From: Candidatus Thiodiazotropha sp. (ex Monitilora ramsayi)
Lineage (GTDB): Bacteria > Pseudomonadota > Gammaproteobacteria > Chromatiales > Chromatiaceae
Assembly: GCA_025655595.1 (NCBI GenBank)
Contig: JAHXIO010000005.1
Location: forward strand, 186,001-250,000
Reading direction: 5' to 3'
Length of the DNA stretch: 64,000 nt
The notes below the pieces were generated by a model that saw nothing but the letters and a program-made list of their open reading frames with translations, ran no database searches and had not been told where the DNA came from. The position numbers and the translations under genes were made by a program. This document shows positions 8,675 through 17,811 of the stretch, piece after piece; position 1 is the stretch's first letter, and each line of letters begins with the position of its first letter.

Positions 8675-9005
8675 TTGGCACCCGATTGCTGTTCCGGATG
8701 ATCTCTCAGACCCGGGAACTTGCGGGGTGTCGCTGGCGCTGCCCGAAAGGACTGTAGACATTATCCTTTTGCGGACAAGTGGGAGCCTCCTGGCCTACCT
8801 TAACCGCTGTCCTCACACCGGAGTCAATCTGGAGTGGCAGCCAAATCGGTTTCTGGATCTTACCGGGCATTATCTTCAGTGCGCCACTCACGGCGCGCTG
8901 TTTCGCCTGAAAGACGGGGTTTGTGTACGCGGCCCCTGCGTGGGACAACACTTGAGTTCAGTGCCTCTGCGTATCGAATCGGGAAAGTGGTGGGTTCAGA
9001 TATGA
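8667..9005 (+). CDS. Small Rieske [2Fe-2S] protein
   Basis: 112 residues from the ATG at 8667, which overlaps the kinase stop; an earlier in-frame start exists but lies inside the kinase gene. The cluster motif is CPHTG (Cys and His) then CATHGALF (Cys and His), the C-x-H / C-x2-H pattern that binds one 2Fe-2S centre. There is no signal peptide or membrane helix and no catalytic oxygenase domain, so it is a soluble ferredoxin-like electron carrier, similar to the NirD/biphenyl-ferredoxin type. Its partner reductase is not in the window. Coupling to the kinase suggests co-expression, but no joint reaction is evident. Confidence 0.88.
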   Translation: MSDWHPIAVPDDLSDPGTCGVSLALPERTVDIILLRTSGSLLAYLNRCPHTGVNLEWQPNRFLDLTGHYLQCATHGALFRLKDGVCVRGPCVGQHLSSVPLRIESGKWWVQI

Positions 9006-9054
9006 TCAGCCGGGCGCGGGGCCCGGCTGTGGGGGTCCGGAGCGGTTTTACCGC

Positions 9055-9255
9055 TTAGCTCATTTTATCGAAAAAGGCGTTAAGGTCCGCCAGGGCCAAC
9101 TCAGGCGGAATTTTCCTCTCCGGACGGGAATCGGTGACAACCGGTTGTAGCTGCAGTTGCAGGATTTCCGCGTCAGAAACCAGCCGCTCAGGGAGCTCGG
9201 TAGCGTGATCGGGGGTCACAACCTGGCCTGAACTCATATCGTAGACTGTTTTCAT
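9055..9255 (-). CDS. Small protein of unknown function
   Basis: 66 residues from the ATG at 9255, chosen over a start seven codons earlier because a strong AGGAGGTG lies just upstream. Sequence begins MKTVYDMSSGQVV and ends LADLNAFFDKMS. It is acidic and Leu/Gln-rich in the middle, with no Cys, signal or membrane segment. I do not recognise the family. The good ribosome-binding site supports a real gene. It is convergent with the Rieske gene. Confidence 0.6.
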   Translation of the reverse strand: MKTVYDMSSGQVVTPDHATELPERLVSDAEILQLQLQPVVTDSRPERKIPPELALADLNAFFDKMS

Positions 9256-9460
9256 GACGCACCTCCTGCAAAGCATCTGTGTGTGTCGCTGTTGATCTAT
9301 TTAGCGGCCTGGCGATGTCTAACTTTAACGCCGGCAGAGCACCGGGTTCAGTGAAGATACGCCTGAATCATGCCCTTGGATGTTAATGTGGGGGTTGCAG
9401 GCACAACTTTCAACGGGTGAAAGGTAGGCTTTTAGTATGGGGAGATACTGTAAGTCGCTG

Positions 9461-9754
9461 TTAATCCTCTTCATCGAGGTGATCCAGCGGATTGATATGG
9501 TTATCTCCCGCAGGGCGATCGAGGTCAACGCCGTAATCATCCTTGGTCAGATCATAGGAACCGGACCAATCTTCCGGCGGTGCAATCGGTTTGACTTCGA
9601 GTGCTTCCCAATCCTCCATGTCATACTCTTCAACCGTGCCGTCGTAAAATTGAACCTCGACCACACCCTCTTCAGGGTCATGGGCGACAATTTCCAGGTT
9701 GTCTCCATCGACGGTTTTGAACCATTCGCCAATTCGGATTCTCGGTGAACTCAT
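9461..9754 (-). CDS. Acidic small protein, probably DUF6763 family
   Basis: 97 residues; ATG at 9754 with GGAG upstream. It opens with IGEWFKTVDGDNLEIVAHD, then VEVQFYDGTVEEYD and PPEDWSGSYDLTKDD. This is the pattern of a small gammaproteobacterial family I associate with DUF6763, whose function is unknown. The first 60 residues look like a small beta-barrel; the C-terminus is acidic. It has no export signal and stands alone between two minus-strand genes. Confidence 0.65.
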   Translation of the reverse strand: MSSPRIRIGEWFKTVDGDNLEIVAHDPEEGVVEVQFYDGTVEEYDMEDWEALEVKPIAPPEDWSGSYDLTKDDYGVDLDRPAGDNHINPLDHLDEED

Positions 9755-9867
9755 AGTTGCTGCTTCTCCGGAAAGTACAGATAGGCTTTATTTTGAATTA
9801 TGGCATTGAAAATGGCGATAGCCATTGCGGAAGATCACTATTTTCTTAACACATTGCCGTGTTGCTG

Positions 9868-10908
9868 TCAGGGACTGGGATTGGGTTGCAGTTGCTGAAT
9901 CTCCTCAATACCCTCAATAACCTCGGTTGAAAGTGCTACGGACAGGCTTTGTAGATTTTGTTCAAGTTGGGCCAGGGAGGTAGCGCCGATGATGTTGCTG
10001 GTAACGAACGGACGACTGGTGACCCAGGCAAGGGCCATCTGTGCAGGTTCCAATCCGTGCTCTCTTGCCAGCTCTACATAGCGTTCTGTGGCCCAATCGG
10101 CTTGGGGATTGGAATATCTGCTAAAACGCTCGAACAGGGTCAGTCTGGCTCCACTGGGTCTGGCCTGGTTGAGATACTTACCGGAAAGCACACCGAAGGC
10201 CATGGGGGAGTAGGCCAAGAGTCCGCAGGACTCTCTGTGGGCGATTTCAGCCAGCCCGATTTCGAAGCTGCGGTTGAGCAGATTGTAGGGGTTCTGGATA
10301 GTGACAGGGCGAGGCAGGTCCATCTCCTCGGCCAGTTGCAGATACCTCATCAGTCCCCATGGGGTCTCGTTGGAGACGCCGATGTAGCGTATCTTGCCGC
10401 TTTCCACCAGGCTCAGCAGCGCTTCGAGTGTCTCCTGAATGGGGACACTCTGATCCTGCTCGGGATGGTTGTAGCCCAACGGGCCAAAAAAATTGGTCTG
10501 TCGGTCGGGCCAATGCAGCTGATAGATATCAATGTAATCGGTCCTCAGACGCTGCAGACTGCTCTCCACTGCCGCCTTGATATTGCGTCTGTCCAGATGA
10601 ACATTGCCGTCTCTCAGGTAGGAGAGCCAATCGGCGGGGCCTGCGACCTTGCTGGCGATGATCATGTCGTCGCGCCGGCCTCGATTGGCCAGCCAGCTTC
10701 CGATATAGCGTTCGGTGAGACCCTGAGTCTCCGCCTTTGGCGGAACCGGATACATCTCTGCCGTGTCGATAATGTTAATACCGGCCTCAATTGCATGATC
10801 GAGCTGGGCGTGGGCTTCTGACTCGCTGTTCTGTTCACCAAAGGTCATGGTGCCGAGGCATAGGACGCTGACTTCAATACCGGTGAGGCCAAGGGGGCGA
10901 TAGAGCAT
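9868..10908 (-). CDS. tas: Aldo/keto reductase Tas
   Basis: 346 residues, an NADP(H)-dependent aldo/keto reductase with a TIM-barrel fold. It matches E. coli Tas along its length: LGTMTFGEQNSE (18-29), AEMYPVPP with the catalytic Tyr, YQLHWPDR with the active-site His, KIRYIGVSNET, and TIQNPYNLLNRSFE. Tas complements tyrosine auxotrophy in E. coli, but its physiological substrate is not settled. It is divergent from the membrane protein gene at 10994 with 85 bases between, which must hold both promoters. Confidence 0.93.
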   Translation of the reverse strand: MLYRPLGLTGIEVSVLCLGTMTFGEQNSESEAHAQLDHAIEAGINIIDTAEMYPVPPKAETQGLTERYIGSWLANRGRRDDMIIASKVAGPADWLSYLRDGNVHLDRRNIKAAVESSLQRLRTDYIDIYQLHWPDRQTNFFGPLGYNHPEQDQSVPIQETLEALLSLVESGKIRYIGVSNETPWGLMRYLQLAEEMDLPRPVTIQNPYNLLNRSFEIGLAEIAHRESCGLLAYSPMAFGVLSGKYLNQARPSGARLTLFERFSRYSNPQADWATERYVELAREHGLEPAQMALAWVTSRPFVTSNIIGATSLAQLEQNLQSLSVALSTEVIEGIEEIQQLQPNPSP

Positions 10909-10993
10909 ATGGATCCTTCTGGATTACGATTGGGTGGAGATCATGACCTAAGAGGATAGCCGAAGACGGCTGTAACCACAGGATACGAAAGGA

Positions 10994-11659
10994 ATGGAAA
11001 TTGACGGTGGTCTCTTTACAGGTACGCAACTCTGGTGGGTAGCCGGTCTCTTCGCCGTTGTGATGCTGATGGCAGTCAGAATGGCTCCCTGGCGACGCCT
11101 GACCGACAACGGACAGCTGCATGTCTTTTTGGGGGCGATAGTGGCGCTCATCGCCCTCTGGCATATGCGTGGGCAGATTCAACCCGGACTCTCGTTCCAC
11201 CTGCTGGGGGTGACAGTGGTCACCCTGATGTTCGGCTGGTCCATGGCGATCATCGCCGCCAGCCTTGCACTCGTGGCGGTCAGTCTCAATGCGGGCTACG
11301 GCTGGCAGGGTTATCTCATCAGCTTTCTGACAGTGGTGCTGGTGCCGATTACCCTGTCGCAGATCTCTCTGGTGCTGGTTCGTTCCTGGTTGCCCAAACA
11401 TTTTTTTGTCTATGTGTTGGGCAATGGCTTCATGACCGCCTGGGTGGTGGGTTATGTGAGTGGTTATCTTGCCATGCAGCTGCTCGTTATGAGCGGTGCA
11501 TACACCATGGCTGAGCTGAGTCTGACGATCATGCCCTTCTTTCCCCTGATGTTCTTTCCCGAGGCACTGATCAACGGCTGGGTCATCACTATGTTGGTTG
11601 CCTTCTATCCGGCCTGGGTACACTCATTCAGCGACGAGCAATATATCAACGGAAAGTGA
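10994..11659 (+). CDS. Integral membrane protein of the COG3235 / ECF-permease-like family
   Basis: 221 residues with about seven hydrophobic segments. It has the family features HLLGVTVVTLMFGW in the first half and LSLTIMPFFPLMFFPEALINGW near the end, related to CbiM-type energy-coupling-factor substrate components. No ATPase or other transporter subunit is next to it, so substrate (cobalt, nickel or a vitamin) cannot be assigned. The ATG at 10994 has AAGGA almost touching it, which is unusually close. Inner membrane location is clear. Confidence 0.75.
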   Translation: MEIDGGLFTGTQLWWVAGLFAVVMLMAVRMAPWRRLTDNGQLHVFLGAIVALIALWHMRGQIQPGLSFHLLGVTVVTLMFGWSMAIIAASLALVAVSLNAGYGWQGYLISFLTVVLVPITLSQISLVLVRSWLPKHFFVYVLGNGFMTAWVVGYVSGYLAMQLLVMSGAYTMAELSLTIMPFFPLMFFPEALINGWVITMLVAFYPAWVHSFSDEQYINGK

Positions 11660-11737
11660 TCGTCGGCTGCCCATGCAGGGTGACAACTGGTAAGGTATTG
11701 CCTGTTTAATCATTCATTGAAGTGATGGGGTGAACCA

Positions 11738-12544
11738 TTGAGTTGGTGGGGCAAACTGGTAGGTGGCGCATTCGGTTACATGCTGGGCGGGCCGCTCGGG
11801 GCAGTGCTGGGCGCAGCGTTGGGGCACCGTTTCGATAAGGGACTGCAAGGTCTGCCGAAAGATCAGGTAGCCTGGGGGCCCGGTGATCAGGAAAGAGTCC
11901 AGACCGCTTTTTTCACCACGACCTTTTCCGTAATGGGGCATCTGGCCAAGGCCGATGGTAGGGTTTCACCGGATGAGATCAGGCTGGCTGAGGCGGTGAT
12001 GTCCCAGATGTCGCTCTCCGATGAGATGCGGCAGACCGCCATCCGGCTCTTCAACGAGGGTAAGTCCCCCGATTTCCCTCTGGACGATGTGATCGAGCAG
12101 TTCCGGCGCGAGTGTCACCGCAGACAGACCCTGATTCAGATGTTCATGGAGATTCAGATTCAGGCTGCCTTTGCCGACGGGCGGATGGACAAGCAGGAAG
12201 AGTCGGTATTGCTGCATATCTGCCGCCTACTGCACATTTCGGAATTCACCTTCCGGCTATTGGTGCAGCGGGTGAGTGCGGAGGCCCACTACGCCGGTGC
12301 AGGCGCGGGTGATCGTGCCCAGCCTCAAAAGCTCTCGCTGGAAGACGCCTATGCCATTCTCAATGTGTCTGCGAATGCGACTGACAAAGAGGTCAAACGG
12401 GCCTATCGGCGGCTGATCAGTCAGCATCACCCGGACAAACTGGTCTCCAAGGGACTGCCTGAAGAGATGATGAAAATGGCAGCTCAGAAAACCGATGAGA
12501 TCAAAAAGGCCTATGAACGGATTAAAGAGGCCAGGTCTCTGTAG
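11738..12544 (+). CDS. djlA: Co-chaperone DjlA
   Basis: 268 residues, a membrane-anchored J-domain protein that stimulates DnaK. The start is TTG at 11738, preceded by GGGGTG. Residues 6-30 are a glycine-rich hydrophobic segment (GGAFGYMLGGPLGAVLGAALG), the single DjlA-type membrane anchor. A TerB-like helical domain follows (about 50-190). The C-terminal J domain has the HPD motif in ISQHHPDKLVSKGLPEEMM, nearly identical to E. coli DjlA. E. coli djlA relates to envelope stress and the Rcs system; no Rcs genes are here. Confidence 0.93.
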   Translation: MSWWGKLVGGAFGYMLGGPLGAVLGAALGHRFDKGLQGLPKDQVAWGPGDQERVQTAFFTTTFSVMGHLAKADGRVSPDEIRLAEAVMSQMSLSDEMRQTAIRLFNEGKSPDFPLDDVIEQFRRECHRRQTLIQMFMEIQIQAAFADGRMDKQEESVLLHICRLLHISEFTFRLLVQRVSAEAHYAGAGAGDRAQPQKLSLEDAYAILNVSANATDKEVKRAYRRLISQHHPDKLVSKGLPEEMMKMAAQKTDEIKKAYERIKEARSL

Positions 12545-12719
12545 TTAGCGTGACTGGAGCCCTTTGATAACTCGCCGGGTGTTGAAACCGTCACTACATG
12601 AAGGCAGGCGTCAGGCAAGCTCAAGCTTTGATTTCTGCTGATAAATGTGTTTTTCTTCAGACAATTGCGTGATGGCCACGCCTGATACATTTTCCGACTT
12701 TAGCCCCTGGAGGGCGGAT

Positions 12720-12950
12720 ATGTCCGACTCGATGGATCCAATGCTGCTCAATTTCGTCTATGTCATCTTTGGTGGCGCACTGACGATATTTTTTATGTGG
12801 TTCGGCTGTAAGGTTTTCAGCCATATCGTCAATTTCAGTATTCCGGATGAATTGCAGAAAGGGAACATCGCCGTCGGCATCATGATCATGGGCATTTTTA
12901 TCGGTATTGGCACCGCGCTGGGCCTGGTTATCGGTCTCGGCCTCAACTGA
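12720..12950 (+). CDS. Small DUF350-type membrane protein
   Basis: 76 residues from the ATG at 12720, which has GGAG about nine bases upstream; longer starts at 12645 or 12672 lack a ribosome-binding site. Two membrane segments flank the loop FSIPDELQKGNIAVGIM, the recurring DUF350 pattern. Typical DUF350 proteins hold two such units; this one holds one and may act as a dimer. Function is unknown. The lytic transglycosylase starts 16 bases later, so they are probably co-transcribed. Confidence 0.7.
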   Translation: MSDSMDPMLLNFVYVIFGGALTIFFMWFGCKVFSHIVNFSIPDELQKGNIAVGIMIMGIFIGIGTALGLVIGLGLN

Positions 12951-12965
12951 CTCCATACTGGCGAG

Positions 12966-13523
12966 ATGCTGACGCTACGCTTGTTTCTCCTGTTGGTACT
13001 ACTGCCCGGATTGGCCTATGCCAGCCTGGTGCGTCATGTGGGTGACAGCTATTGGAGCGACAGTTACGACGACTATTTCCGCAAATACACCAAGCACTAC
13101 TTCGGTCCCCATATCGATTGGCGCTGGTTCAAGGCCCAGGGTATCGCGGAGTCGGGCCTGCAGCCCGATGCATCCAGCACGGCCGGGGCCAAGGGCATTA
13201 TGCAGATACTGCCGGCGACCTATGAAGATATCCGCTCGAAGAACCCCCATTTCACCCATATCGATGAACCTCGCTGGAATATCGCCGCGGGCATCTACTA
13301 CGACCGCATGCTCTATCGCAAGTGGAAGAAAGGATTACCTACCGAAGAGCGCCTGGCCTTCGCCATGGCGAGCTACAACGCCGGTTATCGCAATGTGCTG
13401 CGTGCCTTCAAGCGGGCGCAGAAAGCGGGCGAGGTAAAGAATTGGGATCAGGTAGCACGCTATGCACCGGGCGAGACCCGGCATTATGTCAAACGCATAC
13501 GTCGACTGATGCGGCAGGAGTAA
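12966..13523 (+). CDS. Exported lytic transglycosylase (SLT domain)
   Basis: 185 residues with an N-terminal signal peptide (about 1-19). The SLT fold cleaves the MurNAc-GlcNAc bond of peptidoglycan. Catalytic Glu62 sits in GIAESGLQP, followed by AGAKGIMQILP and ASYNAGYRNV, the standard family 1 motifs. At under 170 mature residues it is little more than the catalytic domain, similar to the C-terminal half of MltF. It has no lipobox, so it should be soluble in the periplasm. It lies 16 bases after the DUF350 gene and is convergent with the DUF3530 gene. Confidence 0.88.
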   Translation: MLTLRLFLLLVLLPGLAYASLVRHVGDSYWSDSYDDYFRKYTKHYFGPHIDWRWFKAQGIAESGLQPDASSTAGAKGIMQILPATYEDIRSKNPHFTHIDEPRWNIAAGIYYDRMLYRKWKKGLPTEERLAFAMASYNAGYRNVLRAFKRAQKAGEVKNWDQVARYAPGETRHYVKRIRRLMRQE

Positions 13524-13532
13524 TAGGCCTGG

Positions 13533-14354
13533 CTAGCGTCCTTTTTCGACCCCCCGGGCAACCCGCTTGAGCCAAGCACCGATTCGTCGTTGCAGATTTT
13601 CCTCCAGTCCCCGGTAGTAGTGATCAGCACCTACTATCCGATCCTGGCGATAGTCCTTCTCTAATTTTCTTTTACCAGCGCTTCTGCGCGCCTCGGCAGA
13701 GTCTGTCACCTCCGGTTGGTCCAGACTCCCATAGATATCAAGCGTCGGTCCCGTAAGCTTGCCGATGGCAGAAATGACATTATCTCTATCCTCTTGCTTA
13801 GCGGGAAGACTGATGGCGACAAACGCGCGTACCGTCGGGGCAGGAGTCCCCTCAAGATATTGGAGGGCCGCGCGTGCTCCCAGGCCGTGTCCGATAAGGG
13901 TCAGGTTGCTGTTCTCCTGTTCGGCAAAGTAGTCCACGGCTGCCTGAATGCGGGCATTGGTTTCCAGCCCGATCCTCTCGAACGATAGTGGCCGATTTGG
14001 ATTGTCGTTGACCGGCAGCTGTATGGAGAGCACGTCCCAGCCCCGGGTGGAGAGGTACTGCCTTAGGGGTGCGATGACCTCATGCCAGTCGGCATGTGCC
14101 CCATCATCGTGCAGCAGAATGACGCCACCGACCCGGTCTGCAGTCGTCGCCGTTTTCGAAATTGTCAGAAAGCGGGTATTTCCGGCCTCCAGCCACACCG
14201 CGTTTCCTTTCAGGGAAGGTGTAGTGAGTTGATCAGATATTCTCTGCTCCAGGGTCAGATTGGCAGCTGGAGTGTTTCCTGAGGTCAGGACAAGCAGGGA
14301 TGCCAGGCATACCAACACGGTCATGGGTCGAAGATGGCGAAATTTTACGTCCAT
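13533..14354 (-). CDS. DUF3530 family protein, alpha/beta-hydrolase-like, exported
   Basis: 273 residues. I take the ATG at 14354, eight bases after AAGGAG; another ATG two codons earlier is too close to that site. A signal-type hydrophobic segment lies at about 10-30. The body looks like an alpha/beta hydrolase: VILLHDDGAHADW, a nucleophile-elbow-like LIGHGLGARAAL in which His replaces the usual catalytic Ser, and a late GADHYY. Because of that elbow, hydrolase activity is doubtful. It is divergent from rpe. Confidence 0.75.
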   Translation of the reverse strand: MDVKFRHLRPMTVLVCLASLLVLTSGNTPAANLTLEQRISDQLTTPSLKGNAVWLEAGNTRFLTISKTATTADRVGGVILLHDDGAHADWHEVIAPLRQYLSTRGWDVLSIQLPVNDNPNRPLSFERIGLETNARIQAAVDYFAEQENSNLTLIGHGLGARAALQYLEGTPAPTVRAFVAISLPAKQEDRDNVISAIGKLTGPTLDIYGSLDQPEVTDSAEARRSAGKRKLEKDYRQDRIVGADHYYRGLEENLQRRIGAWLKRVARGVEKGR

Positions 14355-14537
14355 TGGCATGGCTCCTTACCCCGCTGGTATGGGTACAACCGAGTACACC
14401 ACAGAGTGTATGGCTGAAAAGTCCCGCGCTTTGGGGTAAAGTGGCGGCCCATTTTGACAATTAGAGACGCGGAATCGTCTTCCCGTCGGGCCGGTTAACG
14501 AATAAAGAACCAGGCAGAAACAGTAGGAGATAACATC

Positions 14538-15230
14538 ATGGCTCGTCAATCCGATAAGATTGCACCTTCCATCCTGTCGGCGGATTTCGCCAAGTTGGGC
14601 GAAGAGGTGGACAGTGTGATCGCTTCAGGCGCTGAGATCGTCCACTTCGATGTGATGGACAATCACTATGTGCCCAATCTCACCATCGGTCCGTTGGTTT
14701 GTGAGGCGCTGCGCAAGCACGGTGTCACCGCGGATATCGACGTACATATGATGGTGAAACCGGTGGACCGGATCATTCCCGACTTCGCTAAAGCAGGAGC
14801 AACCTATATCACCTTTCATCCCGAGGCTTCGGAACACATCGATCGCAGTCTGCAGCTGATCCGCAACGAAGGCTGTAAATCGGGTCTGGTGTTCAATCCG
14901 GCGACCCCGCTCTCCCATCTCGACTATGTGCTCGACAAGGTGGACATGATCCTGCTGATGTCGGTCAACCCCGGCTTCGGCGGGCAGAGCTTCATCCCCG
15001 CCACCATGGATAAGCTTCGTGAGTGTCGCAAGCTGATTGATGAGTCCGGCCTGGATATCCGTCTGGAGATCGACGGTGGTGTCAAGGTCGATAACATCGC
15101 TGAGATCAAGGCGGCGGGTGCCGATACCTTTGTCGCGGGCTCCGGTATTTTCGGTTTTCCGGAGGAAGGCGATGCCAACCGCTACGATACCATTGTCGGC
15201 AAAATGATGGCGGAACTTGCCAAGGTCTGA
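14538..15230 (+). CDS. rpe: Ribulose-phosphate 3-epimerase
   Basis: 230 residues; interconverts ribulose 5-phosphate and xylulose 5-phosphate in the pentose phosphate and Calvin cycles. Motifs: [14 protein letters not shown] at the start, [17 protein letters not shown] with a metal-binding His and catalytic Asp, [18 protein letters not shown] and EIDGGV. The start has AGGAGA eight bases upstream. It is followed by gph and the trp genes, the rpe-gph-trpE order common in gammaproteobacteria. Confidence 0.97.
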   Translation: MARQSDKIAPSILSADFAKLGEEVDSVIASGAEIVHFDVMDNHYVPNLTIGPLVCEALRKHGVTADIDVHMMVKPVDRIIPDFAKAGATYITFHPEASEHIDRSLQLIRNEGCKSGLVFNPATPLSHLDYVLDKVDMILLMSVNPGFGGQSFIPATMDKLRECRKLIDESGLDIRLEIDGGVKVDNIAEIKAAGADTFVAGSGIFGFPEEGDANRYDTIVGKMMAELAKV

Positions 15231-15461
15231 CCGGGATAATTCCATTCAGTCTGCAAATGAGCGTGAATCGTAAGGCTGTGCATCGAGGTAAAGGGCAGCT
15301 TCTACAAGTATGATTGGTGTTAGCCGCACCAATAGCTCCATTGCCTTGATAGTGCGGCATGATCGCTCCCGAATAGGTCGGGTCTTCTTTCTGGAATTTG
15401 CGTTTTTTAGTATTCATTTGCGGATAGGCAATTTTTCGCAAAAACTCGATTGGCAACAGCA

Positions 15462-16139
15462 ATGATCAAAAATCCCAAAATGATTCTCATCGACGTCGAC
15501 GGTACTCTGGTGGACAGTGTGCCCGATCTGGCGTTCTGCGTGGATGAGATGATGAAGCAACTGGGGCGGCCCACCCATGGTGAAACCAAGGTAAGGGACT
15601 GGGTCGGCAATGGGGTGGAACGTCTGGTACGGCGTGCTCTCATCGGCCAGCTAAACGGCGAACCCGACGAGGCCGATTTCCAACAGGCCTATCCGATTTT
15701 TCTCGACCTCTATGCGGAGAACACCAGTCAGCGCTCTCTGCTCTATCCTGGTATTCGGGAGGGAATCGATTACCTGAAAGCAAAGGGCTATCGACTGGGT
15801 TGCGTGACCAACAAGGCGGCACAGTTCACCCTTCCTCTGTTGAAAGATCTGGGTGTGCATGACGATTTTGAGTTGATCGTCGCGGGTGATACGCTGCCGA
15901 AAAAGAAGCCCGATCCATTACCTCTGCTCCATGCTGCAGAACGGTTGGGTGTGCTGCCCAATGAGGCGTTGATGATCGGAGACTCGCAAAGCGATGTGAA
16001 AGCCGCCCGGGCGGCCGGCTTTCAGATCGTCTGTATGAGCTACGGTTATAACCATGGCGAAGATATCCGCAACTACAATCCGGATGCAGTGATCGATGCG
16101 CTCACAGAGATCAGCAGCCTGCTGGAAGATGCGGCTTGA
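15462..16139 (+). CDS. gph: Phosphoglycolate phosphatase
   Basis: 225 residues from the ATG at 15462; an upstream in-frame TTG at 15450 is possible and neither has a strong ribosome-binding site. HAD-superfamily enzyme that removes phosphate from 2-phosphoglycolate, a by-product of RuBisCO oxygenation and DNA repair. Motif I is DVDGTLVDS with the nucleophile Asp, motif II is VTNKA, motif III Lys lies in KKKPDPLPL, and motif IV is GDSQSDVKAARAAG. The 231-base gap after rpe shows no clear element. Confidence 0.93.
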   Translation: MIKNPKMILIDVDGTLVDSVPDLAFCVDEMMKQLGRPTHGETKVRDWVGNGVERLVRRALIGQLNGEPDEADFQQAYPIFLDLYAENTSQRSLLYPGIREGIDYLKAKGYRLGCVTNKAAQFTLPLLKDLGVHDDFELIVAGDTLPKKKPDPLPLLHAAERLGVLPNEALMIGDSQSDVKAARAAGFQIVCMSYGYNHGEDIRNYNPDAVIDALTEISSLLEDAA

Positions 16140-16196
16140 GAATTGGCAGGGTTTTCGATTAAGGTAATCCCCGGACACTGAAACAGAACAAGAGCT

Positions 16197-16253
16197 ATGA
16201 CCCCGCTTTCACACATGAGGACCTTGAAAAACGGCACACGATGGCGTTGGTGA
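16197..16253 (+). CDS. trpL: Putative trp operon leader peptide (two Trp codons)
   Basis: An 18-codon frame reads [18 protein letters not shown] then TGA. The two Trp codons (TGG at 16242 and 16248) are separated by one Arg codon directly before the stop. It ends 49 bases before trpE and after gph. A short internal start at 16215 is in the same frame. AAGAG lies only two bases before the first ATG, so initiation is weak or the start is uncertain. Trp codons in a short frame right before trpE are the hallmark of ribosome-mediated attenuation; the assignment rests on position and codon content. Confidence 0.6.
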   Translation: MTPLSHMRTLKNGTRWRW

Positions 16254-16264
16254 TATCCAGCCCC
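16243..16264 (+). promoter_or_regulatory. Hairpin overlapping the Trp codons, candidate attenuation element
   Basis: GGCGTTGG (16243-16250) can pair with CCAGCCCC (16257-16264) around a six-base loop: eight positions with one C-C mismatch and one G-T pair. The stem includes the Trp codons and stop of the leader frame, so a stalled ribosome would block it. A competing ACACG (16236-16240) / CGTGT (16273-16277) pairing is possible, followed by TTTTGGTCTTTT. I do not see a clean terminator stem with an uninterrupted T run. Confidence 0.4.
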
Positions 16265-16302
16265 GTCAACCCCGTGTTTTGGTCTTTTGTGTGGAGAGGA
16301 CA

Positions 16303-17811
16303 ATGACCCCTCAATTATTCGATGCCCTGGCGCAACAGGGCTACAATCGCATACCCGTAGTCTGCGAGGTGCTTGCCGACCTCGATACCCCGTTGAGTGT
16401 CTATCTGAAATTGGCCAGCGGGCCCTACTCCTATCTATTCGAATCGGTGCAGGGCGGTGAGAAATGGGGCCGTTACTCCATCATCGGCCTGCCGTGCTCC
16501 ACCCATGTCAGAATCTCAGGGCAAAATGTCGAGATCCTAACCGATGGCCAAGTGATCGAATCCCTGGAGGTGGAGGATCCGCTGGACTGGGTTGAGCAGT
16601 TTCAATCCCGGTACAAGGCCGCGGAAGTCGAGGGATTGCCCAGATTCAACGGCGGTCTCGTCGGCTATTTCGGCTACGACATCATTCGCTATATCGAACC
16701 GAAGCTGGCCAACTGTCCGAATCCCGACCTGTTGGGTACACCCGATATCCTGCTGATGGTATCGGATGAGGTGGTGGTGTTCGATAATCTCAGCGGCCGG
16801 ATGTATGTGATCGTGCATGTGGACCCCACCCGTGGCGGCACACTCGACTCTGCAGAACAGCGTATTCGTGAGTTGGTACAGGCCATGCGCCAACCGGTAC
16901 CGCGGATACCGAACGGTCCGGAGAGAGAGATCAATGAGTCGGACTTTGTCTCCGGTTTTACCGAGACCGGCTTCAAGCGGGCGGTGGAGAGAATCAAAGA
17001 CTATATTCTCGAAGGCGACTGCATGCAGGTGGTGATTTCGCAACGCCTGTCGATTCCTTTTGAGTCGCCGCCTCTTGATCTTTACCGTGCTTTGCGGGGA
17101 CTCAACCCCTCACCCTACATGTACTATCTCGACCTGGAGGATTTCCATATCGTCGGTTCATCACCGGAGATTCTGACCCGCCTGGAAGATGGTGTCGTGA
17201 CCGTGCGTCCAATCGCTGGCACACGTCGCAGAGGCTATACCGAAGATGAGGATAGAGCCCTGGAGGCTGAGCTGCTGGCCGATCCCAAGGAGTTGGCTGA
17301 GCATTTGATGCTGATCGATCTCGGTCGTAACGACACGGGGCGCGTGGCCAAGATAGGCAGTGTCGAGCTGACCGACAAGATGATCGTGGAACGCTACTCT
17401 CATGTGATGCACATCGTCTCCAACGTCATTGGGGAGTTGAACGAAGGTATGACAGCCATCGACGTGTTGCGTGCCACTTTTCCTGCGGGGACCGTCAGTG
17501 GGGCGCCGAAGATCCGCGCCATGGAGATCATCGATGAGCTGGAACCGGTAAAGCGGGGGGTCTACTCAGGTGCCGTCGGTTATCTCTCATGGAACGGCAA
17601 CATGGATACCGCCATTGCCATCCGGACTGCAGTGATCAAAGAGAAGACCCTGCATATCCAGGCCGGCGCCGGTGTGGTGGCCGATTCAATACCCGATCTG
17701 GAGTGGAAAGAGACCATGAATAAGGGCCGTGCCGTTTTCCGTGCCGTCGCGTTGGCGGAAGCGGGGCTCGATCGTCACGCCTGTGACGGGGAGGCGGAAT
17801 CATGCTCTTGA
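16303..17811 (+). CDS. trpE: Anthranilate synthase component I
   Basis: 502 residues from the ATG at 16303, chosen because GGAGAGGA lies just before it. Converts chorismate and ammonia or glutamine to anthranilate, the first committed step of tryptophan synthesis. The N-terminal [16 protein letters not shown] matches the feedback region that binds tryptophan. The C-terminal catalytic half has [38 protein letters not shown] and [10 protein letters not shown]. Its stop overlaps the trpG start by ten bases, so the two subunits are translationally coupled. Confidence 0.97.
   Translation: MTPQLFDALAQQGYNRIPVVCEVLADLDTPLSVYLKLASGPYSYLFESVQGGEKWGRYSIIGLPCSTHVRISGQNVEILTDGQVIESLEVEDPLDWVEQFQSRYKAAEVEGLPRFNGGLVGYFGYDIIRYIEPKLANCPNPDLLGTPDILLMVSDEVVVFDNLSGRMYVIVHVDPTRGGTLDSAEQRIRELVQAMRQPVPRIPNGPEREINESDFVSGFTETGFKRAVERIKDYILEGDCMQVVISQRLSIPFESPPLDLYRALRGLNPSPYMYYLDLEDFHIVGSSPEILTRLEDGVVTVRPIAGTRRRGYTEDEDRALEAELLADPKELAEHLMLIDLGRNDTGRVAKIGSVELTDKMIVERYSHVMHIVSNVIGELNEGMTAIDVLRATFPAGTVSGAPKIRAMEIIDELEPVKRGVYSGAVGYLSWNGNMDTAIAIRTAVIKEKTLHIQAGAGVVADSIPDLEWKETMNKGRAVFRAVALAEAGLDRHACDGEAESCS

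Noticed and set aside
10874-11623. 249-codon frame opposite the COG3235 membrane protein
   Set aside because: Antisense shadow: His/Gln-rich product with no recognised domain, while the plus-strand frame has membrane helices and family motifs.
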